Below, piece after piece: positions 8,253 through 17,257 of a stretch of 64,000 nt of DNA. The notes below the pieces were generated by a model. It worked only from the letters and a program-made list of their open reading frames with translations. It did not search any database and had not been told where the DNA came from. The DNA comes from Oceanobacillus jeddahensis (GTDB taxonomy: Bacteria > Bacillota > Bacilli > Bacillales > Amphibacillaceae). The stretch covers positions 248,001-312,000 of the forward strand of contig NZ_CCDM010000004.1 of NCBI RefSeq assembly GCF_000750635.1, in the 5' to 3' direction. The position numbers and the translations under genes are program-made. Positions within the stretch are counted from its first letter, which is position 1. Every line of letters starts with the position of its first letter.

Positions 8253-8831
8253 TCACTTAGTGTAAAAGCCGATTTTAAACATTTGAAACCAATTTTCCAA
8301 TTCCTTTGGCTTCATCAAATCAAAGTATTTTAAAATTTCCCGGGAAAATTCAACTGCAGCGGTACCATTGGCAGTAATAAAACCTTCTGCAGAAACAGCT
8401 TGTTTTTCCACAAAATGTGCAGTGCCTTTATAATGAGGAGCAAATTCTTTTAGATGATTTGCTGAGTTTCCGGTATGCTTTATATTATCTAAAAACCCCT
8501 TATCCGCTAAGAAAGTACAAGCATCACATATTGCCGCAACGGGAATTTTCTTTTCTGCGCACCTATCTACGATCGGCTTTATAGCTTCATTTTTCCTCTG
8601 CGACCAGGATGTACCGCCAACTAGAATAAGCATGTGATAATCTGTAGGCAGGTCATTGATCGTATAATCCGGAATAACAGTAAACCCGCCCATTGATTTA
8701 ACCGGGTTGTTTGTAAGTGATAGTGTTTTAACAACAAATCCAGTGTCCGGGTGATTCAATTCTGAGCAGATATACGATCCTTCCCAATCAGCATAATTAT
8801 CTGACAAAAAAATTAAAATTTCTTTTTTCAT
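8253..8831 (-). CDS. DJ-1/PfpI-family protein (class I glutamine-amidotransferase-like)
   Basis: 192 residues. The nucleophile-elbow Cys is in 'PVAAICDACTFLADKG', and 'HMLILVGGTSW' and 'GFITANGTAAVEF' match the fold's conserved strands. The 'AICDA' elbow is typical of the YdeA-like subgroup. Members act as small-molecule or protein repair enzymes, chaperones or proteases; the exact activity here is not readable. Ribosome site AAGGGGTG precedes the ATG. Single-gene unit. Confidence 0.85.
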   Translation of the reverse strand: MKKEILIFLSDNYADWEGSYICSELNHPDTGFVVKTLSLTNNPVKSMGGFTVIPDYTINDLPTDYHMLILVGGTSWSQRKNEAIKPIVDRCAEKKIPVAAICDACTFLADKGFLDNIKHTGNSANHLKEFAPHYKGTAHFVEKQAVSAEGFITANGTAAVEFSREILKYFDLMKPKELENWFQMFKIGFYTK

Positions 8832-9108
8832 CTGTTAACACCCCTTCATCACCATTTTCTATTCCCTTGTTTACTATCTAATTTCAGTTCAAGAAAATGA
8901 CTTAGGGTTTGGTACTTACACACAAAAAGAACACTCGTTCGATGTATTTATTATATCAAACAAATGCTCTTTTACAAGTCATTTTTATAAAAATTTCAGG
9001 TCGCCATGTTCTCCGTAATTTCCTATTGTGCAAATAATTCAGTAATCATTTAATTTCCCTATTCCTTCACAGCAAATGCGGAGATTACCTGATAAAACTT
9101 TTCCAATG

Positions 9109-9636
9109 TTATACCTTAATCTGATCTGAAGACTGTCTGTTAAACACGGTTTGTATAGCAGCTTCTAGTGCCTCCGGTTTTTGCGTGCCGATCACCACGG
9201 TTTCATATTTTAATTTTAATTTCATCCCTTTATTTCCGTAAATATTATAAGCTTTTTCACCATTCATATTTATACGCAATCCCCAGCCTCCAAATCTTTT
9301 TATGGAATTATAAGTGATACTTTCATAACTATTCATATCTTTAAAAAGAAATCGCTTATATGGAAAAGGATAAAAACGGACATAAATGCCATCATGACGT
9401 ACTTCAACAACCAGCTTAATTCCTAAAGTAAAGATTGGAATAAACACTCCAAAAATAAACCAAAAAATGATCATAAATAAGTCTGGAGCCGGGTTGTTCC
9501 CCACAGGTACACCAAAGATAATTTGTTGAATGAACAAATACCACATGATCCCGGCACATAATAAGAGCGGCAGCCATATCCAAATTTGCCGTGGCCGTTG
9601 GATTTCTTGATATACAAGGTTATTGTCTTTTTTCAT
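9109..9636 (-). CDS. Two-helix membrane protein, DUF6141-like
   Basis: 175 residues from ATG 9636 (MKKDNNLVYQEIQRPRQIW), preceded by GGGAGT. Two hydrophobic helices (about residues 20-40 and 52-75) are followed by a soluble beta-rich half with 'VEVRHDGIYVRFYPFPYKRF' and 'RRFGGWGLR'-like sequence, a pattern I associate with DUF6141 proteins. Function unknown. It is the third gene of a probable operon led by the XRE regulator at 10083-10298. Confidence 0.7.
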   Translation of the reverse strand: MKKDNNLVYQEIQRPRQIWIWLPLLLCAGIMWYLFIQQIIFGVPVGNNPAPDLFMIIFWFIFGVFIPIFTLGIKLVVEVRHDGIYVRFYPFPYKRFLFKDMNSYESITYNSIKRFGGWGLRINMNGEKAYNIYGNKGMKLKLKYETVVIGTQKPEALEAAIQTVFNRQSSDQIKV

Positions 9637-9658
9637 ACCAGTATACTCCCTAACCATT

Positions 9659-10048
9659 TTAATAACGTTTAGATAGTACAACAAAGGAAGAAAAGACACT
9701 CACTATCGCCAATGTTGCTAAAATACTTACGGTCTGATAGCCATTTAAGTGAACAACTCCAAATTGAAAGAGCGGCATAAGAATAATCATAGAACCTAAA
9801 ATGATAAAATAGCTAAAAAACATGCCTCGTTCCCGTATTTTTTTTGTCCGTTCATCATTTTCTTTAAATTGCGGATACAAATAAGCCAGACAAAAAGACA
9901 TAATCGTTACACCAAAATAAACAAGTTCATGTCCTGCAAAGAAATTTCCTGTTGCTATACTGGAAAAGCCTATTAATAAGGTGTAAAAAAGAAAGATAAA
10001 GCCCCCAATCAAGAAAAAGATTCTTCCTGTTTTGCTGTTCATTTTCAT
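9659..10048 (-). CDS. Four-helix membrane protein (DUF2178-like)
   Basis: 129 residues with four predicted helices (about 9-30, 41-60, 78-98 and 104-124) and a cytoplasmic 'ENDERTKKIRERG' loop between helices 2 and 3. Proteins of this shape are commonly coded next to a short XRE-type regulator, as here. GGGAGTG precedes the ATG. The gene sits 34 bases after the regulator and 22 bases before the DUF6141-like gene. Function unknown. Confidence 0.75.
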   Translation of the reverse strand: MKMNSKTGRIFFLIGGFIFLFYTLLIGFSSIATGNFFAGHELVYFGVTIMSFCLAYLYPQFKENDERTKKIRERGMFFSYFIILGSMIILMPLFQFGVVHLNGYQTVSILATLAIVSVFSSFVVLSKRY

Positions 10049-10082
10049 ATACTGACACTCCCGTAAAAATTAGATTTGCAGA

Positions 10083-10298
10083 TTACTTCTCTTCCTCTTC
10101 TAAAATAAAAACATTCTCCACTGTCGTATGAAAACAACGTGCGATTTGAATAGCAAGCGGCAATGAAGGGTTGTAACGGCCTTTCTCAATCGAAATAATT
10201 GTTTGTCGGGATACACCCAGCATATTTGCCATTTTTTCTTGAGAAATTCCATTTTCTTGTCTTAATTGTTTCATTCGATTCAGCATATTCGCGAACAT
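10083..10298 (-). CDS. Short XRE-type transcriptional regulator
   Basis: 71 residues that consist of little more than a Cro/CI helix-turn-helix: 'ISQEKMANMLGVSRQTI' is the recognition unit and 'SIEKGRYNPSL' the following helix. It resembles the YgzD/YvaO-size regulators that precede small membrane proteins. Two starts are possible, ATG 10298 (touching AGAGG) or ATG 10286. Probably autoregulates the operon covering 9109-10298. Confidence 0.85.
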   Translation of the reverse strand: MFANMLNRMKQLRQENGISQEKMANMLGVSRQTIISIEKGRYNPSLPLAIQIARCFHTTVENVFILEEEEK

Positions 10299-10525
10299 TC
10301 CTCTCTATAATTCTCATTGTAAAGTAAAGGAAACTTGACTGTCAAGGAAGGTTTACATTTGAATAATAAATTTTCATATTTGATGATCTTCATACCGTAT
10401 GTTGCGTTAAAAAACACATTATTTTATTTATTAAACATACCATACACGATGGAGTACGAAGGCTTTTGAACACAAATTCACCAGTTGGTAAATATTAATT
10501 TCAAAAAAACGGTTTCCATATCCAT

Positions 10526-10549
10526 CTAATTAGATTATAATCAAATTAG
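10526..10549 (+). promoter_or_regulatory. Operator-like inverted repeat before the ArsR gene
   Basis: CTAATTAGATTAT and ATAATCAAATTAG form a dyad with one mismatch, with TATAAT at its centre, 17 bases before the ArsR ATG. A related CTAATTAGATAT stretch precedes the MFS gene at 11160-11194. Autoregulation is inferred from position. Confidence 0.55.
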
Positions 10550-10565
10550 TTAAGGAGGAATAGGT

Positions 10566-11138
10566 ATGCAATTAGATCGAATCGTGCATTTTCACAAAAC
10601 CATTGGAGATAAAACCCGAATACGTATTATTAGCTTATTGAAATCCGGACCGCTTCATGGACAAGCAATTGCTGGCAAATTAGGATTGAAACCGCCGACC
10701 ATTTCGCATCATTTAACTAAATTAAAGGAGATTGATGTGGTTTATCAGCGACGTGATAAGAATACGATTTATTTTTATTTAAACAAAGATAAACTGGAAC
10801 GAAAGGCAATGGAAATTATTCGGATCGGGAGTGATGAAATGTTCGCAAAGTTTGATATAACAAATGAAGAAAAAGCAAATATCATTCGAAACTTTATTGA
10901 TAGTAAAGGAAGATTAAAGTCATTGCCTGCCCAAAGAAAGAAAAAGCTGATTCTCTTAGAATATATGCTGCGTGGTTTAGAGCACGGAAAAACATATCAA
11001 GAAAAAGAAATCAATGAACACATTCAGCAATATCATCCAGATTATGCAACGATTCGGCGAGAATTTGTGATGGCACATTTTATGTATCGCCAAGATAGTA
11101 TTTATGAGCTTAATCCGGTTGATATGTGGCCTGTTTAA
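10566..11138 (+). CDS. ArsR-family regulator with C-terminal DUF2087 domain
   Basis: 190 residues. Residues 1-85 form an ArsR winged helix ('GDKTRIRIISLLKSGPL', 'LKPPTISHHLTKLKEIDVV', wing 'RRDKNTIYFYL'). Residues 110-190 match DUF2087 ('GRLKSLPAQRKKKLILLEYM', 'TYQEKEINEHIQQYHPDYATIRREFV'). The Cys pairs of metal-sensing ArsR proteins are absent, so the ligand is probably not a metal. TAAGGAGG precedes the ATG. The MFS gene follows after 75 bases and shares an operator-like motif, so transporter control is likely. Confidence 0.9.
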   Translation: MQLDRIVHFHKTIGDKTRIRIISLLKSGPLHGQAIAGKLGLKPPTISHHLTKLKEIDVVYQRRDKNTIYFYLNKDKLERKAMEIIRIGSDEMFAKFDITNEEKANIIRNFIDSKGRLKSLPAQRKKKLILLEYMLRGLEHGKTYQEKEINEHIQQYHPDYATIRREFVMAHFMYRQDSIYELNPVDMWPV

Positions 11139-11159
11139 TCAGGCTATTCTTTTAAATAA

Positions 11160-11194
11160 CTAATTAGATATATGTCTATTTAGATATACATCTA
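11160..11194 (+). promoter_or_regulatory. Second operator-like site before the MFS gene
   Basis: CTAATTAGATATATGTCT followed by ATTT and AGATATACATCT: tandem AGATATA units inside an outer TAGAT/ATCTA dyad. It repeats the CTAATTAGAT core found upstream of the ArsR gene. Regulator binding is inferred. Confidence 0.45.
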
Positions 11195-11213
11195 CTTTAT
11201 TGGAGGGATATTT

Positions 11214-12443
11214 TTGCCTGGTTTTCAGATATTAAAAAAAGAACCCAACTATCAAATTGTATTTTGGAGTTCTGTATTAAATGGAATTGGTGGACGGTTC
11301 GCTCAAGTCGGATCCTTTGCGCTCCTTTATCTATTAACGGAATCCGGAGTTGCTCTAGGGATACTTATGGCTCTGCTTGTCTTACCGACAATTATATTTG
11401 CCCCTATCAGCGGATACCTGGCTGATCGTTTTCATAAGGCAAAGCTCTTATTTTGGACAGACCTTTTAAGAGCACCGTTCGCATTACTTCCAATTTTGGG
11501 AGCAATGACAGAGCAGTTGTGGCCCTTGTATCTTAGTACATTTGTTATCGCCAGCGGGCAGGCTGTGTATAACCCCACTCGTTTTTCGCTTATTCCTGAT
11601 ATTGTCGAAAAGAAAAACTTGGTTTCCGTTAATGGATTAGAACAAAATGTAGTAGGCATAACACTTGTTTTCGGCTCACTGCTTGGAGGTATCATTGCTT
11701 TTTTAACCACTGTGTATGTTTTATTTTTTTCTCATGCAATCTGTCTAATGTCAGCAGCTATTTTAATAAGCCGCTTAATCAGAAGTAACATGACGAACCA
11801 TTCAAAAAAGGAAGCTGCAGAATCTTCATGGCGTGAAAGCGGGCTTCTTATTATAAGAGTTGCTTTATTACGCGTATTCTTAATGGTTATGCTGCTCATG
11901 CCGCTTGCAAATGGCGTGGATAATGTCATATTTAATCTAATTGCCTTAGAAGTGTTTAATAAAGGAGACCTGGGAGTTGGTTTTATTTATGCATCCTTAG
12001 GAATAGGTTTTGTCTTAAGCTCTACGGTGGTTAAATGGATTCGCGGCAAATATATTGCGATAGGAGTTTTCATGATTTTACTGGAGGGCATAGGTCATTT
12101 ACTACTCAGCCAATCGGGCTTTTTTATGCAAGCTCTAGCGCTTGCCATATTTATAACGTTTGTAGGCGGAATAAGTAACATTTGCTTTGATACAGTTTTG
12201 ATGAAGATACTACCTGCTTCTAAACGGGGATTTTTATTTGGTGCTTTATCCATGTTTCAGAATAGTTCCATGGGCATTGCAATGATTGGAGCGGGTTTTT
12301 TAACAGAATGGCTTTCCCCCTTGCAAAGTTCTTTTCTCGTAGGTGTGACCTATATCCTATTTGCATTCATTTTTATACTTGCATTTAGAAGTGTAGATTT
12401 TCGTGCTTCCATCCGAAAATTAAAACGATTGGATTTCAAATAA
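11214..12443 (+). CDS. MFS transporter
   Basis: 409 residues with about twelve hydrophobic segments. The loop between helices 2 and 3 carries 'PISGYLADRFHKAKLLFW', the MFS signature motif GxLaDRxxrkxxl. The overall look is of the MefA/enterobactin-exporter subgroup, so drug or metabolite export by proton antiport is the likely role. It starts with TTG at 11214, supported by TTGGAGGG. It lies downstream of the ArsR-DUF2087 gene and ends at a clear terminator. Confidence 0.85.
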   Translation: MPGFQILKKEPNYQIVFWSSVLNGIGGRFAQVGSFALLYLLTESGVALGILMALLVLPTIIFAPISGYLADRFHKAKLLFWTDLLRAPFALLPILGAMTEQLWPLYLSTFVIASGQAVYNPTRFSLIPDIVEKKNLVSVNGLEQNVVGITLVFGSLLGGIIAFLTTVYVLFFSHAICLMSAAILISRLIRSNMTNHSKKEAAESSWRESGLLIIRVALLRVFLMVMLLMPLANGVDNVIFNLIALEVFNKGDLGVGFIYASLGIGFVLSSTVVKWIRGKYIAIGVFMILLEGIGHLLLSQSGFFMQALALAIFITFVGGISNICFDTVLMKILPASKRGFLFGALSMFQNSSMGIAMIGAGFLTEWLSPLQSSFLVGVTYILFAFIFILAFRSVDFRASIRKLKRLDFK

Positions 12444-12447
12444 AAAC

Positions 12448-12490
12448 AAAGGTGACAGATATAAGACAAGACATATATCTATCACCTTTT
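12448..12490 (+). terminator. Intrinsic terminator after the MFS gene
   Basis: Arms AAAGGTGACAGATATA and TATATCTATCACCTTT with a ten-base loop, closing with TTTT. Confidence 0.85.
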
Positions 12491-12719
12491 CAGGAAATCT
12501 TTTATAAAAGCATGTCTCAGACATTGTAATCATGTAATACCTTATATTCTGATGAAATCATTGCTGCTGAAAAAGGAAAAACTGTTAAAATAGCAAGCAG
12601 AATTCTTCTAAAAGATTAGTTAAACAAATGATCAAGCCCCACAGACAGCAAATTCATATCAGATAATAAATAAGAAATTGATTAATTCCTTAGGTGTCCT
12701 TCAAACATGTTTTCTCAAG

Positions 12720-12908
12720 TCACTTATTTAATCGCTGGAGATAAGGTTCCATATAATTTTTTGCTTCAGGTGTTAAATCATCTGGCAAACCATCTAAATT
12801 AAAATACCTCAAATCGATCGATTCATTTTTATCCATATTTATTTCACCCTGTATATCTCTAGTCAAATAAACTGCGATTAGTTCCTTTTCTCTGTACGCT
12901 TTAAATTT
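12720..12908 (-). pseudogene. C-terminal remnant of a Nudix hydrolase
   Basis: In one minus-strand frame, between stops, about 62 codons read 'EKELIAVYLTRDIQGEI' and 'DLRYFNLDGLPDDLTPEAKN', the C-terminal signature of ADP-ribose-type Nudix proteins. The Nudix box itself is missing. Upstream bases to about 13040 continue in shifted frames with stops, so the gene is a decayed relic. The rest of the 12,491-13,124 gap shows only a short open tail ('DEIIAAEKGKTVKIASRIL') on the plus strand near 12,550 that I cannot assign. Confidence 0.6.
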
Positions 12909-13124
12909 TTATCTCTCTCTTCTATTTGAACTGTAATATTTCTTTTTCTAGGAGATATAGATTCATTGATTTCAAACAAAGCTTTAAATTCTTTTCACTC
13001 TCCATTAACAGAATTTTTTTCGCTTTGTTTAATCATGATAAATTCCTCTTTTTTAGTATATTTTAGCATAAACACCTAAGTTATTGTAATAATTTTCAAA
13101 AAATAACAAACATTGAAGTCACAA

Positions 13125-13958
13125 TCACCCCAACTTAAAGTCATACCCTACATAATGAAACTTCATTCTAAATCCAATTCTTTCTGCAACAGCAATGGAA
13201 GGCTTGTTAGATTCCATACAATCCCAATACGGAATGAAGTTATTTTTCATGCAATCTTCTACATAAGCTGAGGCAATCTTTTGTGCTAATTTTTTACCCT
13301 GATGCTCTTCCAATGTTTCAATAGCAATACTGTGTACATTATCAACAACAAAATTTGAAAAACATATACTTACAATTTCATTTTTATAAATGACACAATA
13401 ACCTACACCTTTATGGAGGAAGGAGTCCGGTGAAGACCAAGTCTCTGCAATTTGGGAGTGTAAGAAATCAATATTTTTTATGGATTTATCCTTATTTTCA
13501 AAAAGCGCTTCACTCATTCTGACAATATCATATCCTTCTTCAATCATAAGATTAAAGTTACTTGTGTAATCATTTTTTTCTAATGTGTAAACCCTTTGTT
13601 TCCAGCTTCCTAAATGACGATTTGCAAACACCCTTTTTATCGTGTCATCCCATTTATGATGATCTCCAATTCCCTCAAACCAGGTTAACCCTACTTTCTT
13701 TGCCTCTGGTGTAATCACTGTGTCAACAAAATGATTTAATTCATTATTGAATCTTTCATTTCTTTCGTTTCCAATAAAGAAAAAACCATCATTATTCCCT
13801 AACCAGATCACTCCAGATGCTGGTGTATTTATATTATCAACAAAAATACGGCCTGGATTTATTCCTTCTACCACGGCTTTAGCTTCTGGTTGACTTTGCT
13901 TCAATAATAAATCTTTACACCTATGAAATTCGGACATTTTTAATTCAATTATCATCAT
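13125..13958 (-). CDS. GNAT-family N-acetyltransferase (two-domain)
   Basis: 277 residues from ATG 13958 (MMIIELKMSEFHRCK), chosen over 14054 because GGTGG lies just upstream and the longer frame would overlap the VOC gene. The C-terminal domain holds 'HSIAIETLEEHQGKKLAQ', the acetyl-CoA loop, and 'PYWDCMESNKPSIAVAERIGF'. The tryptophan-containing 'PYWDCMESNKPS' is typical of the GNAT_acetyltr_2 (FR47-related) subgroup. It follows the VOC gene by 20 bases and may be co-transcribed. Substrate unknown. Confidence 0.85.
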   Translation of the reverse strand: MMIIELKMSEFHRCKDLLLKQSQPEAKAVVEGINPGRIFVDNINTPASGVIWLGNNDGFFFIGNERNERFNNELNHFVDTVITPEAKKVGLTWFEGIGDHHKWDDTIKRVFANRHLGSWKQRVYTLEKNDYTSNFNLMIEEGYDIVRMSEALFENKDKSIKNIDFLHSQIAETWSSPDSFLHKGVGYCVIYKNEIVSICFSNFVVDNVHSIAIETLEEHQGKKLAQKIASAYVEDCMKNNFIPYWDCMESNKPSIAVAERIGFRMKFHYVGYDFKLG

Positions 13959-13978
13959 TAACCACCATCCTACTCTAC

Positions 13979-14383
13979 TTACATATAAGACCTGTTCATA
14001 AAAACCACTCTCCAGCCATCTGGGTCTTCTACCGTGACGCCTTTTTCTTTCCAATATTCATTTTCCGGTTCTACTTCTTTATGCCCCATCTTTGCCAGCC
14101 TATGAACAACATGCATTATTTCATCTTTATTTTCTATATAAAAAACCAGCAGATTATCTTTCGTAGGAGCTGGACAAGGACTACCATCTTGATGTGAGGT
14201 AAATTCTAAGTGGTAGTCTGTATGAGGCAACCCGAAGATAACGCCTTTAAATCCTCTCTTCCCTTCGAACACTTCTATTTTGGTTAAGCCAACCCCTGTT
14301 TCATAGAAGCTGATTATTTCTTCAAACTTATCTGTCGGCCTGGCTATTCTTACTTGCATTGCTGAAAAATCATTAAATTTCAT
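13979..14383 (-). CDS. VOC (glyoxalase/dioxygenase superfamily) protein, YycE-like
   Basis: 134 residues with two beta-alpha-beta-beta-beta modules: 'QVRIARPTDKFEEIISFYE' opens the first, 'VTVEDPDGWRVVFMNRSYM' closes the second. A possible metal pair is the His of 'DYHLEFTSH' and the Glu/Asp of the last module. The resemblance is to B. subtilis YycE. Ribosome site AGGTGA precedes the ATG. The substrate is not readable; members range from glyoxalases to antibiotic-resistance proteins. Confidence 0.8.
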   Translation of the reverse strand: MKFNDFSAMQVRIARPTDKFEEIISFYETGVGLTKIEVFEGKRGFKGVIFGLPHTDYHLEFTSHQDGSPCPAPTKDNLLVFYIENKDEIMHVVHRLAKMGHKEVEPENEYWKEKGVTVEDPDGWRVVFMNRSYM

Positions 14384-14444
14384 GGTGTCACCTGCTTCTT
14401 ATTATTTTTAAATAACTTTTCATGTTGTTTCCCACACTATATAC

Positions 14445-14765
14445 TTATTCATAAGAATAACGCTTTAACAGCTTCTCTTTATGAGAATGAAATACTTCTT
14501 CTAAAGAAATATTATATTTATTGGCAATGACAATGACATTCCCCAACACATCTCCTAATTCTTCTGCTAAAGCATTTTTATTGTCCAAAAATGATTCTAT
14601 ATCTTCGTCCGGTCGATCTCTGCCAATTTCAAGAGCTCTTATAGCTTTAGCCACTTCTCCAGTTTCCTCCGCTAAAAAGCCGATGCGAATGAAAATATCT
14701 AATTCAGACCAGCCTCTATTTTCATAATAATTATTTACCCATTCTTGAAACTCTGTTACATTCAT
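14445..14765 (-). CDS. MazG-like nucleotide pyrophosphohydrolase
   Basis: 106 residues, single all-alpha NTP-PPase domain. The metal-binding signature is present: 'LAEETGEVAKAIR' (ExxE) and 'ALAEELGDVLGNVIVIANKY' (ExxD). It should hydrolyse non-canonical or excess nucleoside triphosphates to monophosphate and pyrophosphate. AAAAGGAGCGG precedes the ATG. Single-gene unit in a cluster of housekeeping and detoxifying enzymes. Confidence 0.9.
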   Translation of the reverse strand: MNVTEFQEWVNNYYENRGWSELDIFIRIGFLAEETGEVAKAIRALEIGRDRPDEDIESFLDNKNALAEELGDVLGNVIVIANKYNISLEEVFHSHKEKLLKRYSYE

Positions 14766-14945
14766 TTTTTACCGCTCCTTTTACTTCCATTATTATGAAG
14801 TTTAACAAATTACAAATTCGATAGCCTATGTAATTCACTTTCTTAATAATTTTTCTGTGTTTATTGAAGTAAGTCAGGAAAACTTCCATTGCATACCGCA
14901 TGCCATATTATAAATCCGTCTCTTATAATGAAATTCTCTATTTTA

Positions 14946-15479
14946 TTACATTCCTCTCCATTCATCCTCTAACATACTCATCTCCCATAAGCTCCAATAT
15001 TCATCTCCTACTTTCCTAACGTCTCGGAGCAACCCTTCTTTCACAAAGCCAACTTTTTCATAGCTCTTTATAGCTGATTCATTAAAATCAAATACACCTA
15101 ACCCGACTCTATGTAAAGACAGGTGATCAAAAGCAATTTTGAGTACTTCAGTAACCATTTTCTGCCCGATCCCTTTACCACGTATGGCATTGTTACCTAA
15201 TAATACTTTTCCTATTCTTGCAGTACGGTTCTTTAAATCAATATGGTTTAGAGAAATATGTCCAATTGTTTCATTGGTTTTATCTAAAAAAACTTTAAAA
15301 ATATGTACTTTTGCGTTTTCTTCATTAGCACCTTCCATATAATGGTTTAATTGTTCGACATCCAAGGGATATTTAAAATGCGGTCCTGCCCATTGCATAA
15401 GTAACGCCGGTGAATCGATCCAACTTATAAGCAAATCAAAATCTTGTCTGCCAAAATGTTCTAATCTAATCAATAACAT
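14946..15479 (-). CDS. GNAT-family N-acetyltransferase (RimJ/RimL-like)
   Basis: 177 residues. Acetyl-CoA loop in 'LGNNAIRGKGIGQKMVTE' (RGKGIG) and end-of-domain helix in 'FDFNESAIKSYEKVGFVKEG'. The final 'LLRDVRKVGDEYWSLWEMSML' is the typical close of the RimJ/RimL/YdaF subgroup. AGGAG is four bases before the ATG at 15479. Target unknown; a protein amine, polyamine or drug is possible. Confidence 0.85.
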   Translation of the reverse strand: MLLIRLEHFGRQDFDLLISWIDSPALLMQWAGPHFKYPLDVEQLNHYMEGANEENAKVHIFKVFLDKTNETIGHISLNHIDLKNRTARIGKVLLGNNAIRGKGIGQKMVTEVLKIAFDHLSLHRVGLGVFDFNESAIKSYEKVGFVKEGLLRDVRKVGDEYWSLWEMSMLEDEWRGM

Positions 15480-15523
15480 CCATCTCCTATCATTTTGTGT
15501 TGCTTAGAAGTTAATGAAAAATC

Positions 15524-15844
15524 TTAGTTTAATAGCGATACTACGTTAATAACCGGTTCTTCATAAGGATGAACACTTCTAATTGTGTTTTCTACATCTT
15601 TTATATTTTGATATAAGCAATTAAATTCCATTTTACACTCTGTGCCAAAAGATATCTCTCCAACAGGACCATTAAACGGTGTGGCTCCTTCCAACGGTCT
15701 CCAATATCCTTTTACAGCCGAGTAAGAAATGACATGATCATAATTACCGACTCTTAAAGCTCCGATATCATTTAATGCATTTCTTACCTTTTCGATATAT
15801 ACTTCCGGCAATAAAACTTCCACTTTCACATATTTATTTTCCAA
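15524..15844 (-). CDS. NIF3-insert/CutA-like small protein
   Basis: 106 residues. 'KVEVLLPEVYIEKVRNALNDIGAL' and the end 'SVHPYEEPVINVVSLL' match the CutA-like domain that is inserted in NIF3/YqfO proteins and also occurs as a free-standing protein. It starts with TTG at 15844, backed by GGGGGAG at good spacing. Probably a small cytoplasmic trimer; function not established. Confidence 0.8.
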   Translation of the reverse strand: MENKYVKVEVLLPEVYIEKVRNALNDIGALRVGNYDHVISYSAVKGYWRPLEGATPFNGPVGEISFGTECKMEFNCLYQNIKDVENTIRSVHPYEEPVINVVSLLN

Positions 15845-16017
15845 TACATTTCTCCCCCTTCATTACACTCTTCTGTACAAAGAATTCAACTATCGTTACC
15901 TTATATTTTACAACACGAAGTAAAAAAGGTATGAACATAATATTCGCTTCATACACCGATGTCATTTATTATATTTCTTATCTTTTTATGTACTTTTTTG
16001 AAAGCAAGGCCGTCCTG

Positions 16018-17088
16018 CTATCTATCTAAACATAAATATTCTAATTGTTTTAAACATAAGAAAAGCCTGTTCTTGATGACTTCTTTACTTCCCATTTGTT
16101 GTAAAGTCTTATAGCTTACATTTTCTTCATTCAGGACTTCAAAATGTTCATAAACCTCTAATAAAACCCACAAAATATACTCATTCATTATCCGTTCAAT
16201 GAGATTTACGTCATTCCTGGTATAACCGCTTATAAAGCCGTCAGCCATTTCACTTAATGTATTCGCGTATTGACAATAGGAATTATTACGATATCTTGGC
16301 GCATCAGAATAAGCTGGAAGAAGGAATTTATAGCAAAAAACAAAATAACCAGCATATTTAACATCAAAGTCTAACCTTAGTAATGGATCAATTATAGCAA
16401 GGTGTTCTATATTAGTTATTATATTTTCTGGTGTTATATCTTGATTTACGATTGATATTTTTTGTGGATTTTTACGACGTGCTTCAATTATACTAACAAT
16501 CTTCGCTGCAACTATTTCTATATCAAATTGTAAATCAGCCGAAAGCAATTTATTTAATATATTTATATAAAAGTCATTATCATCTTGCCAAATGTGTTCA
16601 GGTTCCTGCTGAATACTTCCTTCAAGGTTTTCCCCGCTCCATGTCAAATCACCAAATCCCTTGAGATGAGGTACTTTACTATGCATCTCCTGAAAGAAAT
16701 AACCTGCCTTTTCTCCAATTAAAAATGCCTCTGTCTGCTCTAATTTTTGAAGTGTCCCCTTCCCCATAAAACTTTCGATGGTAAATACCAATGATGGATT
16801 CAGATAGTAATCAAAATAAGAGGGGCACAGATTATGGGAACAAGTATTAGCATAGTGATAATACATCTTTGTTGATTCATATTCCGAAATCAATTCACCC
16901 TCATTATATTCTTGTAAAACCCCATAAGTATATTTTTTCTTAACTCTTAATGCTAAATCCTCTTTCCCTTTCCTTTCTATTCTATATACGGTATGCCAAG
17001 CACCCTCGCCAATCTTTGAAATATGTTCCTTCTTTATATTTTCTACTTTTAATTTTTCAACGGCGTTCATAATATTCTCATCTATCAC
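16018..17088 (-). CDS. Aminoglycoside-phosphotransferase-fold kinase
   Basis: 356 residues, the size of the APH/choline-kinase group. The glycine loop is 'ISKIGEGAWHTVYRIER' and the ATP-site Lys probably in 'ALRVKKKYT'. The catalytic loop reads 'IVNQDITPENII', where Asp and Asn are kept but the usual preceding His is Asn-Gln; the metal-binding Asp is in 'LAIIDPLLRLDF'. It should phosphorylate a small-molecule hydroxyl; there is no evidence that it is an aminoglycoside. Starts with GTG at 17088 behind AAGGAAGGG. Confidence 0.8.
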   Translation of the reverse strand: MIDENIMNAVEKLKVENIKKEHISKIGEGAWHTVYRIERKGKEDLALRVKKKYTYGVLQEYNEGELISEYESTKMYYHYANTCSHNLCPSYFDYYLNPSLVFTIESFMGKGTLQKLEQTEAFLIGEKAGYFFQEMHSKVPHLKGFGDLTWSGENLEGSIQQEPEHIWQDDNDFYINILNKLLSADLQFDIEIVAAKIVSIIEARRKNPQKISIVNQDITPENIITNIEHLAIIDPLLRLDFDVKYAGYFVFCYKFLLPAYSDAPRYRNNSYCQYANTLSEMADGFISGYTRNDVNLIERIMNEYILWVLLEVYEHFEVLNEENVSYKTLQQMGSKEVIKNRLFLCLKQLEYLCLDR

Positions 17089-17257
17089 TAATAATTACCC
17101 TTCCTTCATCTGCTTTGATCCGTGATTTTTCAAAAAATACGCAATGAAATCTTTTTGGGCATCCCTCAGCCTAAACCGTCAATAGGAGATTTCATAGCCT
17201 TTCCAGATCCAACAATAGAAAATTTCACAGAAAAAGCCCGCTCTATCATGCTTAGAA

